A DNA stretch of 64,000 nucleotides from Brevibacterium sp. S111 (GCF_004745075.1 NZ_RHFH01000001.1:62001-126000); one strand, 5' to 3'. Positions 10,337 to 18,619 are shown, counted from the stretch's first letter. Notes: generated by a model not told the origin, from the letters alone. Made by a program: numbers and translations.

Positions 10337-12091
10337 ATGACCGACGAATCCCCCAGCGCAGGCCCAGCGATCCCTGAGTCGCAGAAAGCGAATTCCGGTG
10401 CCCGAGTCAAGGACGCAGTCGCCGTTCCCTCTCCGCATGCTCCCGGACCAGGCTCTCCAGCGGCCGCCGGACCGGCCGCCGCGACGCCTGCTGCACCCCC
10501 TGCAGTCGCTGCCGTCGCGAGCTCTGAGCCGACCGTGCACGAGGACGCCGAGCCGCAGGTCGAGGTCACAGTCGCCACCGACGCCGCCTACACAGGCAAA
10601 GAAGCCGACCGTGTCCAGATCCGCCGCCCACTGCGCAACGTCTCCGAAGTGCGTCACTTCTTCCGGACGAATCAGACTCCGATCTACTTCGTCGGGGCCA
10701 CCCCGTTCAACCTCCTCGGTCTCGACCGGTGGGTGCGCAACTTCTCCTACATCACGTACTACGACGGGTGGGACGGCGCGCACCCGCGGGTGTTCTCCCC
10801 CCGCTACAAGCCCTATGTCGAGTTCGACTCGGGTGAGGCGATCAACAACTGGCTGCTGCTCAATGCCGAAGTGCGCGCGCATATGACGCGCAGCGTTCCC
10901 CACGGGGAGCGGGTGAAGGTGGCGATGGTCTTCTTCGATGAGGAGACCGAACGGATCTGCCGCGAGCTCGGCTACGATCTCATCCTGCCGTCGGCGGCTC
11001 TGCGCAATCAGCTCGATTCGAAGATCGAGACGACGAAGCTCGGCAACGAGGCCGGCGCCTTCTCCGTCCCCAACGTGCTGACCACAGCTGAGGCGTACGA
11101 AGAGCTCAACAAGCGGGCCGCTGAGGAGGGGCTGGGCACCGACCTGGTCGTACAGACTCCTTACGGCGATTCGGGGAAGACGACGTTCTTCATCTCCGGA
11201 CCCGCTGACTGGGAGAAGCATAAGGACGACATCATCGGCGAGCAGCTCAAGGTGATGAAGCGGATCAACAACACTCCGGTCGCCGTCGAGGCGGTCATCA
11301 CCTCCAGCGGTGTCGTCGTCGGTCCGTATCTGACCGAGCTCGCCGGTTTCGCCGAACTCACTCCCTACAAGGGAGGATGGTGCGGCAACGAGATGAAGCC
11401 CGACGTCCTCACCGCCCAACAGCGGGCCCAGACCCGCGACCTCGTTCGGCGAATGGGTGAGGGTCTGCGCAAACGCGGCTATCGCGGGTTCTTCGAAGTC
11501 GATGTCCTCGTCGACCTCGACAGCGACGTCTGCTACCTCGGTGAGCTCAATCCGCGTATCTCCGGCGCCTCGGCGATCACGAACGTCACCGCCGGTGCCT
11601 ACGCCGATGTGCCGCTGTTCCTGTTCCACCTGCTCGAGTACCTCGATGTCGAATTCGACCTCGACGTCAACGAGATCAACGAACGGTGGGAGGAGCTCTC
11701 CGGTGCGGACGAGTGGAGCCAGATGATCATCAAGGAGACGGCTCCGATCACCGAATACATCACGCATTCGCCGCTGACCGGTCAGTACTACCTCGACCAG
11801 TACGGGACGCTGACCTATAAGCGGGCGGCCTTGGACTGGCATCCGCTGCAGAACGGCAACGAAGTGTTCTTCCTGCGCATCTTCGGCGCCGGCGACTACC
11901 GGTGGAAAGGCGCCGACCTCGGAGTGCTGGTGACGAAGAACCCGCTGCAGACCAATGTGGGCGGACCCGATTCGCTGAGCATCAGGGCCAAGCACTTCAT
12001 CGATTCGATCCGCGCCATGTATGCCGGCGTCCCGGTCGCCGCGGAGGACCCGGCACCGGCCCTCGGCGGGCCCGGTGCGAAGGGCGACTGA
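10337..12091 (+). CDS. ATP-grasp ligase of unknown substrate
   Basis: 584 residues. Residues 1-90 are Pro/Ala-rich and probably disordered. A conserved pre-ATP-grasp region (about 95-230) follows, with IYFVGATPFNLLGLDRW and YYDGWDG. The ATP-grasp core spans about 235-430: a glycine-rich loop GDSGKTTFF (277-285) and the metal site FEVDVLVD...GELNPRISGAS (386-412). Databases often label such proteins biotin carboxylase, but no biotin-carboxylase C-domain or partner is visible, so a carboxylate-amine/thiol ligase is more likely. The ATG at 10337 has AAGGAG upstream. A NylB-like hydrolase follows 97 bp later, suggesting paired synthesis and cleavage of an amide. Confidence 0.75.
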   Translation: MTDESPSAGPAIPESQKANSGARVKDAVAVPSPHAPGPGSPAAAGPAAATPAAPPAVAAVASSEPTVHEDAEPQVEVTVATDAAYTGKEADRVQIRRPLRNVSEVRHFFRTNQTPIYFVGATPFNLLGLDRWVRNFSYITYYDGWDGAHPRVFSPRYKPYVEFDSGEAINNWLLLNAEVRAHMTRSVPHGERVKVAMVFFDEETERICRELGYDLILPSAALRNQLDSKIETTKLGNEAGAFSVPNVLTTAEAYEELNKRAAEEGLGTDLVVQTPYGDSGKTTFFISGPADWEKHKDDIIGEQLKVMKRINNTPVAVEAVITSSGVVVGPYLTELAGFAELTPYKGGWCGNEMKPDVLTAQQRAQTRDLVRRMGEGLRKRGYRGFFEVDVLVDLDSDVCYLGELNPRISGASAITNVTAGAYADVPLFLFHLLEYLDVEFDLDVNEINERWEELSGADEWSQMIIKETAPITEYITHSPLTGQYYLDQYGTLTYKRAALDWHPLQNGNEVFFLRIFGAGDYRWKGADLGVLVTKNPLQTNVGGPDSLSIRAKHFIDSIRAMYAGVPVAAEDPAPALGGPGAKGD

Positions 12092-12188
12092 GCGGCGGAT
12101 CCCCGGTGGTAGCCTCGTCACAGTTGATGCGGCGGGGTTCCTGCCTGCCCTGGATGCGCAACATTCCGAACCGACCGAAAGGTGCACC

Positions 12189-13517
12189 GTGACCGAACCG
12201 TCACCGGACAACGCCACGCCCACCCCCTCCTCGGCGGGGGTCGGCACTCCGCCCATCGCCGACCCGTCCGTCGATGTCGCGGCCGCCGCCGGCGGTGATC
12301 CCGCTGCGGTCGCGCCGCCGCTGGGCGTGGACCCTTCCGCGGGCGTCGATCGGGACAACTGGCAGGAACCCGGCAATGTTCGGTGGTCATTCCAGAACGT
12401 GAAAGAGGTTCTGCCCACGACGCCGATCTCGCGCGGGACCGGGCCGGTGGCCGAACTCCCGGCCGACCTGCAGGACCTCGGTGAGGTCGAGATACCGGCG
12501 ACCGAGCACTCCGAGGCGCGCAGCGTCCGCAGCGTCATCGAAGCTTCGGATACGGACGCGTGGCTGCTCATGCACAACGGGACAGTGCTCGCCGAGGAGT
12601 ACTTCGGCGGGATGACGCCGGGCACCGAACATCTGCTCATGTCGGTATCGAAGTCGCTGGTCGGAACGGTCGCCGGCGTGCTCGTCGGCTCCGGCGACCT
12701 CGACCCGAACCGCCTGGTCACCGACTACGTTCCCGAACTCGCGAAGTCCGGCTATGCCGGAGCCACGGTGCGCCACATCCTCGATATGCGTTCGGGCATC
12801 CGGTTCTCCGAGGACTACCTCGATCCGAAGTCCGAGGTCAGACAGATCGAGGAGTCGATCGGCTGGACCGAGGCCAAGCGCGAGAACCCGGGCATCGGAA
12901 TGTACGAGTTCCTCACCACCTTAGAGGCGAAGTCCGAACACGGCGGCGTTTTCGAATACCGCTCGTGTGAGACCGATGTGCTCGGCTGGGTGTGCGAGAA
13001 GATTGCCGGAGAGAGCATGCAGTCGCTGATGTCGCGGGTGCTGTGGTCGCACATCGGCGCGGAGCAGGATGCGCTCATCGCCACCGACCAATACGGCGTC
13101 GGAATGTTCGACGGCGGCATCAACACCACTCTGCGCGACCTCGCTCGGTTCGGTTACGTCTACGCCAATCGCGGCCAATCGCTGACCGGCCAGCAGGTCG
13201 CACCGACGACGTGGATCGGCGACACCCTGACGACCTCGGCGGAGGTGCGGCGGGCCTTTGCCGAAGGACCCGGCGACAATCGGATGCCAGGCGGGGCCTA
13301 TCACAATCAGTTCTGGTTCCCGTTCCCCGATTCCCACGCGTTCCTGGCCCTGGGCATCCACGGCCAGATGATCTACATGAACCCAGGGGCGAACATCGTC
13401 GGCGTCAAGTTCTCCAGCTGGGGGCTGCCGCAGGATGCGACGAAGCTGTTCCCCACGATCCGCGCCTTCGAGGCCATGGCGAAGGCCGTCAACACGACCG
13501 CCCCGGCAGTCGGGTAA
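12189..13517 (+). CDS. Serine hydrolase, beta-lactamase/NylB-like fold
   Basis: 442 residues. A Pro/Ala/Gly-rich N-terminal stretch of about 55 residues precedes a penicillin-binding-protein-fold domain. The SxxK motif is S152-V-S-K155, the YxS motif is Y257-R-S259, and a HG motif in LGIHGQMIY stands where KTG would be. Spacing and sequence most resemble 6-aminohexanoate-dimer hydrolase and EstB-like esterases. There is no signal peptide, so it is probably cytoplasmic. The start is GTG at 12189 with AAAGGTG upstream. It follows the ATP-grasp gene in the same direction. Natural substrate is unknown. Confidence 0.82.
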   Translation: MTEPSPDNATPTPSSAGVGTPPIADPSVDVAAAAGGDPAAVAPPLGVDPSAGVDRDNWQEPGNVRWSFQNVKEVLPTTPISRGTGPVAELPADLQDLGEVEIPATEHSEARSVRSVIEASDTDAWLLMHNGTVLAEEYFGGMTPGTEHLLMSVSKSLVGTVAGVLVGSGDLDPNRLVTDYVPELAKSGYAGATVRHILDMRSGIRFSEDYLDPKSEVRQIEESIGWTEAKRENPGIGMYEFLTTLEAKSEHGGVFEYRSCETDVLGWVCEKIAGESMQSLMSRVLWSHIGAEQDALIATDQYGVGMFDGGINTTLRDLARFGYVYANRGQSLTGQQVAPTTWIGDTLTTSAEVRRAFAEGPGDNRMPGGAYHNQFWFPFPDSHAFLALGIHGQMIYMNPGANIVGVKFSSWGLPQDATKLFPTIRAFEAMAKAVNTTAPAVG

Positions 13518-13572
13518 CGGCCGACACCGAATCGCCCCGAGCCGGTGGGCTCTTCTCCTCGACGTACCGAAC

Positions 13573-13640
13573 CATCAGTCACCATCAGCGGCATACCACC
13601 TCGGTGCAACGGTGCAGTGCGACGCTGACGGTGACTGATG
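13573..13640. repeat. Inverted repeat, possible terminator of the hydrolase gene
   Basis: The 18-nt arm 13573-13590 pairs with 13623-13640 with one mismatch, enclosing 32 nt. It begins 55 bp past the serine hydrolase stop in a 325-bp intergenic stretch. It may end transcription of the ATP-grasp/hydrolase unit, though the loop is long for an intrinsic terminator. Confidence 0.5.
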
Positions 13641-13656
13641 CCTGCCGCACAACCGG

Positions 13657-13688
13657 TCGGCCTGTCTCGTCGGCCTGTCTCGTCGGCC
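13657..13688. repeat. Short tandem repeat, 13-bp unit, 2.5 copies
   Basis: The unit TCGGCCTGTCTCG occurs at 13657-13669 and 13670-13682, followed by a partial TCGGCC. It lies in the intergenic stretch before the lipoprotein gene. No function can be assigned; the rest of this 325-bp gap holds no gene beyond the inverted repeat and the lipoprotein promoter region. Confidence 0.75.
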
Positions 13689-13842
13689 GCGTTCCGGCAC
13701 TTCCGCAGGTTCCGTGTGTCCGAATCGGCACAGCTGTCGCCGGATCCGCACACTCAGCCGCATCGGCAGGCTGACGGCCATGGCAGAATCATTCACGTAT
13801 TGACAACTTCTGTGATCGCAGTTCGTGCGAAGGAGAGAGACC

Positions 13843-14439
13843 ATGACACCGACTCGTCGGACTTATCTGATGCCCCGCCTGCTGACCGCGGCCGCAGGAA
13901 CTGCCCTCGCCCTGTCCCTGGCCGCCTGCGGCGGGCCCGGTGCCGACAAGCCGACCGAAGACACACAGTCCGAAGCCGCCGAGTCTCCCGAAGGCGGATT
14001 CGGCGGAGGGTCAGTCGAGACGACACCGGCGGAATCGCCGGGTTCCGAACCCGCCGAGGCGGAGCCGACCGACACCGAATCGACCGATCCGTTCGCCGAC
14101 GCTGCGAAGACGACAAACTGGGCCAGTGACGACGGGATGAAGATCGACAAGGACGGCAACGGCACCGTGCCCGCTTCGTCGATCGAAGCTGACCTCGTCG
14201 ATCTGTTCGAGAACAAGCTCGAGCTGAAGCTCAAAGAAGCCAAGTGCGACTCCGATATGGAGCTCCGAGAGTGGTACGGATTCAAGTCCTGCCAGGTCAC
14301 CGTCAAGGACAAAGAGGCTTACAAGGGCGAGCGGAAGTACTTCGGGACGGTGAAGATCGTCGACCACAAAGGTCAGATGATCAAGTACGAACTCATGTTC
14401 CCCGGCATCGACAAGGAAGACTTCGACTTCAAGGACTGA
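13843..14439 (+). CDS. Lipoprotein of unknown function, DUF4333-like C-terminus
   Basis: 198 residues. A signal peptide with lipobox LAAC (Cys about residue 28) predicts a lipid-anchored protein on the outer face of the membrane. A Glu/Pro/Ser/Thr-rich linker of about 65 residues follows. The C-terminal 100 residues hold two cysteines (EAKCDSDMEL and GFKSCQVTV) that could form a disulfide, in a pattern reminiscent of DUF4333 domains. The start at 13843 has AAGGAGAGAG upstream. Function unknown. Confidence 0.8.
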   Translation: MTPTRRTYLMPRLLTAAAGTALALSLAACGGPGADKPTEDTQSEAAESPEGGFGGGSVETTPAESPGSEPAEAEPTDTESTDPFADAAKTTNWASDDGMKIDKDGNGTVPASSIEADLVDLFENKLELKLKEAKCDSDMELREWYGFKSCQVTVKDKEAYKGERKYFGTVKIVDHKGQMIKYELMFPGIDKEDFDFKD

Positions 14440-14474
14440 CTCGGTCAGATTCCAGCAGGCACCACCCCGACGCA

Positions 14475-14506
14475 ACCCCGTCCCCGTCACTCGGCGGGGA
14501 TGGGGT
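14475..14506 (+). terminator. Hairpin terminator after the lipoprotein gene
   Basis: The 12-nt arm 14475-14486 pairs with 14495-14506 with one G-T position and an 8-nt loop. It begins 35 bp after the lipoprotein stop and is followed by TCTCTGT rather than a clean T-run. Confidence 0.7.
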
Positions 14507-14626
14507 CTCTGTGCCGCGGCTGCGCATCGACCTTCCCGCCGCGGTTGGCACCGAGTAGCATGAAGGGCCAGGCCGCAGGCACGCCTCCAGACAGGCAGAC
14601 ACGGACGCGGCCGGGAAGGACCCCTC

Positions 14627-15088
14627 ATGACTGAGCACCGTCCCCCATTGCCGCCGTTCGATCGGGACTCCGCCGCGCAGAAGGTCCAGGGCGCCGAGGA
14701 TGCGTGGAACACTCGCAGTCCGCAGACAGTCGCCGCGGCCTACACCGTGGATTCGGTGTGGCGCAATCGCGATGAGTTCATTACCGGCCGCGATGAGATC
14801 CTTGCGTTCCTCACCCGCAAATGGGACCGCGAACTCGACTACGCGCTGCGCAAGAATCTGTGGGCATTCGATGACAACCGCATTGCCGTCCGCTTCCAAT
14901 ACGAATGGCACGATGCCGGCGGTCAGTGGTGGCGCAGCTATGGAAACGAGTTGTGGGAGTTCGATGCTCAGGGGCTGATGGCACGCCGTGAAGCAAGCAT
15001 CAATGATGTCGCCATCGCCGAGGCGGACCGCTGGATCCGTGGGCCCCGACCGGCCGAGAACCGCGGCAGGGAATTCGACCTCCGGTAA
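14627..15088 (+). CDS. NTF2-like protein of the DUF1348 family
   Basis: 153 residues forming one cystatin-like/NTF2 domain: [36 protein letters not shown] and [23 protein letters not shown] match the DUF1348 pattern almost end to end. Members are small soluble proteins of unknown function. It stands alone, convergent with the next gene at a 13-bp gap. Confidence 0.85.
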   Translation: MTEHRPPLPPFDRDSAAQKVQGAEDAWNTRSPQTVAAAYTVDSVWRNRDEFITGRDEILAFLTRKWDRELDYALRKNLWAFDDNRIAVRFQYEWHDAGGQWWRSYGNELWEFDAQGLMARREASINDVAIAEADRWIRGPRPAENRGREFDLR

Positions 15089-15101
15089 GACATTCGTGGG
15101 C

Positions 15102-16073
15102 TCAATCGCCGCCTTGGGCGGTGGCGGAGGCATCCCACCAGTCGAGGATCCGCTGGGCTTGCAGCGTCACCCATTTCGAGGGTTCGCCGACGGGTGCGTC
15201 GACATGGAACCAGACTTGCCCGCCGAGGCGGTGCTCCTGTTGCCAGCGTCCGTCCGCTCCTCGGCGAGACCGGATCATCTCAACGGCTTCGCGCATGCGC
15301 GGATCCGGATCGGTGCAATCGGTTCGTGCCGCTTCTCGGAAGTAATCGAGTGCCGGCAGGATCCCGTAGAACCACCGTCTGGGGCAGAACAGCGCCAGGG
15401 CACGTTCGTCGAAGGGTTCGCCGGTGCCTCGGCGGCGGAACAGGTCTCGGACGAGCAGGTATTCCTCTCCCCCGGCCCGGGCCTGAGCTACGCGTGCGCT
15501 GTCACCGGCGGACTTTTGGTAATCGAGGAGCGCGACGAGGGCGTTGAGGGTGGAATGGAAGGAGGACACCTTCGCGCCGTCGACCCATTCGCAGTTCCAT
15601 CCGCCGTCATCGAGCTGGTGGTCGAGGAACCAGTCGACGAGCCCGTCGACATCGGCACCCAGCCAGAGGCCGTTCGACAGTGTCCACGCATTGATGCACA
15701 CATCGACTTCGCCGCCCCAGTAAGGCAGGTTCTCGTATTCCCACCGAACGGGCGCCAATTTCTCTGCGGTCCCTGCCAGCACCGACGCAGCCACTCCCCA
15801 CTCGCGCAGGTCCTTGAGCGCCCAGGTCGTCGCCGTCCACGGCTGTGAACGCTCAGTGTTGAAATCGAAGCCGGCGGGGAAATATGCTCCGCCGGCCCAT
15901 TGCCCATCCGGGTCCTGTCGGGAGAGCAGCTCGGCACCGAATCCGACGTGTGCGACTTCGGCTCTGCTTGACTGCCAGGTCGAGTCCTCAGCACCGAGGA
16001 GGTCACGTTCGACCTGCCAGCGCAAGGACGGGTCGGAATCGAGCAGCCAGTCGGACAGTTGTGCGTTGATCAT
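15102..16073 (-). CDS. Terpene-cyclase/prenyltransferase-fold protein (alpha/alpha barrel)
   Basis: 323 residues. Repeated helical hairpins with turns such as DPDGQWAGG, LDDGGWNCEW and GADGRWQQEH are the QW-like repeats of the squalene cyclase/prenyltransferase alpha-alpha barrel. It is about half the length of a real squalene-hopene cyclase and lacks the DxDD proton-donor motif, so cyclase activity is unlikely. Such proteins are often annotated squalene cyclase; the role is unknown. It is the last chromosomal gene before the integrated element. Confidence 0.7.
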   Translation of the reverse strand: MINAQLSDWLLDSDPSLRWQVERDLLGAEDSTWQSSRAEVAHVGFGAELLSRQDPDGQWAGGAYFPAGFDFNTERSQPWTATTWALKDLREWGVAASVLAGTAEKLAPVRWEYENLPYWGGEVDVCINAWTLSNGLWLGADVDGLVDWFLDHQLDDGGWNCEWVDGAKVSSFHSTLNALVALLDYQKSAGDSARVAQARAGGEEYLLVRDLFRRRGTGEPFDERALALFCPRRWFYGILPALDYFREAARTDCTDPDPRMREAVEMIRSRRGADGRWQQEHRLGGQVWFHVDAPVGEPSKWVTLQAQRILDWWDASATAQGGD

Positions 16074-16214
16074 CGTTGATCTCCCGCGTCGGTCGAACAG
16101 TCTCTATGAGAGTAGGTGACGAACCGTCTGATGACCATACCCGCCGCCGAATTGCGGTCGAACGGACATCCGTCGCGCTCGGACCGGCCCTGAGCATAAG
16201 AGAAGACCCCCACG

Positions 16215-16260
16215 CCGGGACCTTATCCCTGGTGAGTGGCTTGATCGGTAGCGGGAGGGG
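16215..16260. repeat. attL direct repeat of the tRNA-Met element
   Basis: 41 of 46 positions match 21558-21602 in four identical blocks of 7, 14, 7 and 13 bp (CCGGGAC, TTATCCCTGGTGAG, GGCTTGA, GTAGCGGGAGGGG). The last block equals the 3' end of tRNA-Met. It lies 142 bp upstream of the terpene-cyclase-fold gene's start codon; the bases between hold no gene. Confidence 0.88.
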
Positions 16261-16471
16261 CCCCTGTTTGCACCCACAACATGCCCGTGCCGGCCGCATT
16301 ATCGGTCGGCTCGAGGGCGTTGGTGTCAATGCTGTTGACGTGATCACCTATCGTCACGCCGTCCGGTGTGCGGTCGATCGCGTGGTAGGTCATGGCGAGT
16401 TCGATGGAGGCGTTGCGGATGCGGCGGCGTTGCTTCTCGCCTTCTTGGTATCTGACGTATTCGACGTTCAT
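16223..16471 (-). CDS. Hypothetical protein in element, reads into attL
   Basis: 82 residues, beginning MNVEYVRYQEGEKQRRRIRN. The ATG overlaps the stop of the upstream terminase-like gene (ATGA), which argues it is translated. The last 12 or so codons lie in or beside the attL repeat, so the C-terminus may have been created by integration or truncation. Not recognised; probably a phage gene following the small terminase-like gene. Confidence 0.6.
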   Translation of the reverse strand: MNVEYVRYQEGEKQRRRIRNASIELAMTYHAIDRTPDGVTIGDHVNSIDTNALEPTDNAAGTGMLWVQTGAPPATDQATHQG

Positions 16472-17094
16472 TTGCCACCCCCTGCGAGGTTGCTGAGGAT
16501 CCGTGGGATCTCGGTGGCCGCGGTCTGCATTTGTTCCGGGGGCGCGGAGATGGCGGTGAGGAGTGATGTGAGGACGGTTTCGAACTGGGCGCCCGTCTGC
16601 TCGGCGATACGCACTTGCCTCTCGTCGACACCGGCCTTCAACGTTTCGCCGGCGTACTTCGCGAGCAGGTCCTGCGCTTTGTGCAACAGCGTGTACACGA
16701 TGTGCTGGCAGGCTTCCTGAATAGTCTCCCATTTCTCGCCCATGGGGATGTCTTCCTCGGATTCCTTCGTCGTCCCCCACCACAGTTCACCGTCAGTCTC
16801 GAAGAGCTCGACTTGGTGACGCAACCACTCGACTTCGCCAGCTTTGGATGCAACGAGATCCAGGAGTGCTTGCGCCAGGTCGAGGTCGGTGTGGGGTGTG
16901 CCGAGGCGGCGGGCAACGCGGGTGAGCTGGTCCTGCTCGAGGTTGCGAGTCGCAGCGGCGCGGGCCTTCTTGGATACCCCACCGTGGCGGAGACATACGC
17001 GCAGACCGCGGACGTGGTAGTTCTTGTATTGATCGCCACGCTTCTTCGACGTGGCTTGGCATTTCTTCGGGTCCCAGTTGCTCTTGTCGACCAT
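16468..17094 (-). CDS. Phage protein with zinc-finger-like N-terminus, small-terminase-like
   Basis: 208 residues. The N-terminus (residues 7-40) matches a motif common in actinophage proteins upstream of terminase genes, of the form C..........C...VRGL.VC..HGG. Here the second Cys is Tyr23 (GDQYKN), one transition away from Cys. The remainder is helical, with LGTPHTDLDLAQALLDLVA and a C-terminal region rich in Ala and Thr. No large terminase follows. It overlaps its upstream (TGATG) and downstream (ATGA) neighbours, forming a three-gene unit. Function by analogy only. Confidence 0.6.
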   Translation of the reverse strand: MVDKSNWDPKKCQATSKKRGDQYKNYHVRGLRVCLRHGGVSKKARAAATRNLEQDQLTRVARRLGTPHTDLDLAQALLDLVASKAGEVEWLRHQVELFETDGELWWGTTKESEEDIPMGEKWETIQEACQHIVYTLLHKAQDLLAKYAGETLKAGVDERQVRIAEQTGAQFETVLTSLLTAISAPPEQMQTAATEIPRILSNLAGGGK

Positions 17095-17303
17095 CAGAGT
17101 CCGCTCACTTCGGTGGTGACGTACACGGTCGCGTCGTTGGGTACTGAGTGCAGGTGGTCGCCGATGCGGAGTGCGCTGGTGTCGGTGGCGGTTTCGAGGG
17201 TGATGGAGTGGAGTGTGCCGCTACGGCACCGGCCGAGGGCTGCGAGGGTCGGCAGGGTGACGGTCTTGCCGAGGTCGCTTGCGTTGAGGTGTCTGACGAT
17301 CAT
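17094..17303 (-). CDS. Small hypothetical phage protein
   Basis: 69 residues, MIVRHLNASDLGKTVTLPTL to VTTEVSGL. It looks like a compact beta-rich protein (short alternating hydrophobic stretches such as SGTLHSITLETAT and DATVYVTTEV). Its stop overlaps the start of the next gene (TGATG), supporting co-translation. Not recognised. Confidence 0.6.
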   Translation of the reverse strand: MIVRHLNASDLGKTVTLPTLAALGRCRSGTLHSITLETATDTSALRIGDHLHSVPNDATVYVTTEVSGL

Positions 17304-17362
17304 GCACGGAGCATGCGGCCGGGCACGGGAGAGTTACCAGGGACGACACGCGGGTGACAAAA

Positions 17363-17400
17363 GAAGAGTGGCCCGAGCATGTTTGCGTGGGCCACTCTTC
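17363..17400 (-). terminator. Intrinsic terminator between phage gene units
   Basis: A perfect 12-bp stem (17363-17374 with 17389-17400) with a 14-nt loop is followed, in the minus direction, by TTTTG. It lies 24 bp after the stop of the gene at 17424-17828 and insulates it from the three-gene unit beyond. Confidence 0.85.
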
Positions 17401-17423
17401 AGGGTGGAGCCTACTCAGGCACG

Positions 17424-17828
17424 TTAGCCTTCGATAATCTGAAAATCACCGTTCAGTCGAAGTTCACCGACCGTGATCACCTGGAGATCACCGACTTCAA
17501 GCTTCTTCCGGGCGTTCTCTTCTTGAAAGAAGACATCCTCAACTGCGGCGTCGCTTAAGAGCTCGATTGCTTCCTCACCGTCTGGTGTCGGCCTGTAGGT
17601 CGCCATGTAGTGGTAGGCGTAAACGGTGTCGCCGGGTTCGATCGTGTGGTCATCGGCATCCTCTACGTCGCGTTCCTCCCAGCTGATTTTGTAGCCCGTC
17701 TGCTCCCTTTCGATTCGTTCACACTCGGCCTCATCGCTAAAAATGCCGACCAGCGGATCAATCTTGTCGTCTGGGTCGAACGGAGACGTCTGTTCAGCGA
17801 ACAGTAGGTACAATTTCTGCTTACTCAT
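17424..17828 (-). CDS. Hypothetical acidic protein in element
   Basis: 134 residues, strongly acidic, no membrane segment. It begins MSKQKLYLLFAEQTSPFDPD and contains DTVYAYHYMATYRPTPDGEEA. The opening beta-strand with LLFAEQ followed by a section on time-like or identity-like Asp/Glu patches resembles small phage-encoded proteins of unknown role. It has its own downstream terminator and no close upstream partner apart from the broken exported-protein gene 25 bp away. Not recognised. Confidence 0.55.
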   Translation of the reverse strand: MSKQKLYLLFAEQTSPFDPDDKIDPLVGIFSDEAECERIEREQTGYKISWEERDVEDADDHTIEPGDTVYAYHYMATYRPTPDGEEAIELLSDAAVEDVFFQEENARKKLEVGDLQVITVGELRLNGDFQIIEG

Positions 17829-17852
17829 TGCTTGAGTCTCGCATCCTGTCGA

Positions 17853-18485
17853 TCAGTGTGGTCCGCATTCTGCGCTGATTGGCGATGCGTATACTCGCGC
17901 CCACAGTGTTCGACCTTGATAGCGCAGACGCCCGATCATGCTCGCCGACCACTTGTGACTTCTGGTCCCTTTGCACAGGTAGTTCATGTTCTTCTGCTGA
18001 AACTTAACGACCCAGTCCTTCTTCTTGTACCGGTACTTTCCAGCCTTTAGGTCCTTGTCGGTCGCAGTTTGCGGGACCTGAACACCGGTCTTCACCCACA
18101 TCAACGCGTTCTTGTAGCGCAGTTGGGAGGCCATCTTGATCCCTGTTACCGTCTTCGTGCACACAGTGACCGGTTTGACCCCGCCGTACTTATGACCGCT
18201 CGATTTCCTGGTGTGGAAGCTTTCTGGGTATAGAACGCACGGCCCGAAACGGACGCTGGCGACCTGAGCCTATATCCCACCGGGGTTCTCCTGCTCGATT
18301 TTGTCCAGCTTCTTCATGGCCTCTTCCTCCGTCTCGGCTTCGACGTACGGTGAGGCCCCTTGCATGCTCGTCAATTCTTGGTCGGTGACCTCGTTTTGGC
18401 TCGAGGCCGCGGCCGGGGTTACAGCGAAGCTGGCGAGCATAGTAGCCATCACGGCGCTGGTTACCAGCGACTTCACTAGTTTCAT
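17853..18485 (-). pseudogene. Exported small protein interrupted by an in-frame amber codon
   Basis: One continuous reading frame of 211 codons is broken by TAG at 18270-18272. Before it come a signal peptide (MKLVKSLVTSAVMATMLASF, AxA cleavage at TPAAAS) and an acidic propeptide-like segment. After it, with no other stop, come about 138 codons with a conserved look: FGPCVLYPESFH, GVKPVTVCTKTVTGIK, RYKNALMWVKTG, NYLCKGTRSHKW and ARVYASPISAECG, resembling cysteine-containing exported actinobacterial proteins. The start at 18485 has AAGGA 8 nt upstream; an ATG 24 nt earlier has no ribosome site. Downstream GTG (18164) could restart a 103-residue piece without export signal. Native function unknown. 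Confidence 0.72.
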
Positions 18486-18619
18486 GGGGATGTTCCTTGC
18501 GGGCTTCATTCAAGGGGCTTTGCCATTCTCTGGCAACCATCGCGACACTACTGAAAACTGTCCTTTGATCGCATCGCACGTAAGTATGAAGTTCAGCCGC
18601 CTATGCCACACTGGCTTCC

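Noticed and set aside
10337..12091. Biotin carboxylase annotation for the ATP-grasp protein
   Set aside because: No biotin-carboxylase C-terminal domain and no carboxyl-carrier or carboxyltransferase gene in the window; only the ATP-grasp fold supports that name.
10322..12721. 799-residue open frame on the minus strand opposite the ATP-grasp gene
   Set aside because: Composition is that of the antisense frame of a GC-rich gene (many Asp, Gly, Val, Arg in codon-mirror pattern) and no motif is seen; the plus-strand frame has the ATP-grasp motifs and a ribosome site.
18270..18272. Amber codon read as pyrrolysine or programmed readthrough
   Set aside because: No pyl genes or readthrough signal are visible and actinobacteria rarely use pyrrolysine; a pseudogene or sequence error is simpler. 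Recorded as a finding rather than a recoding claim.
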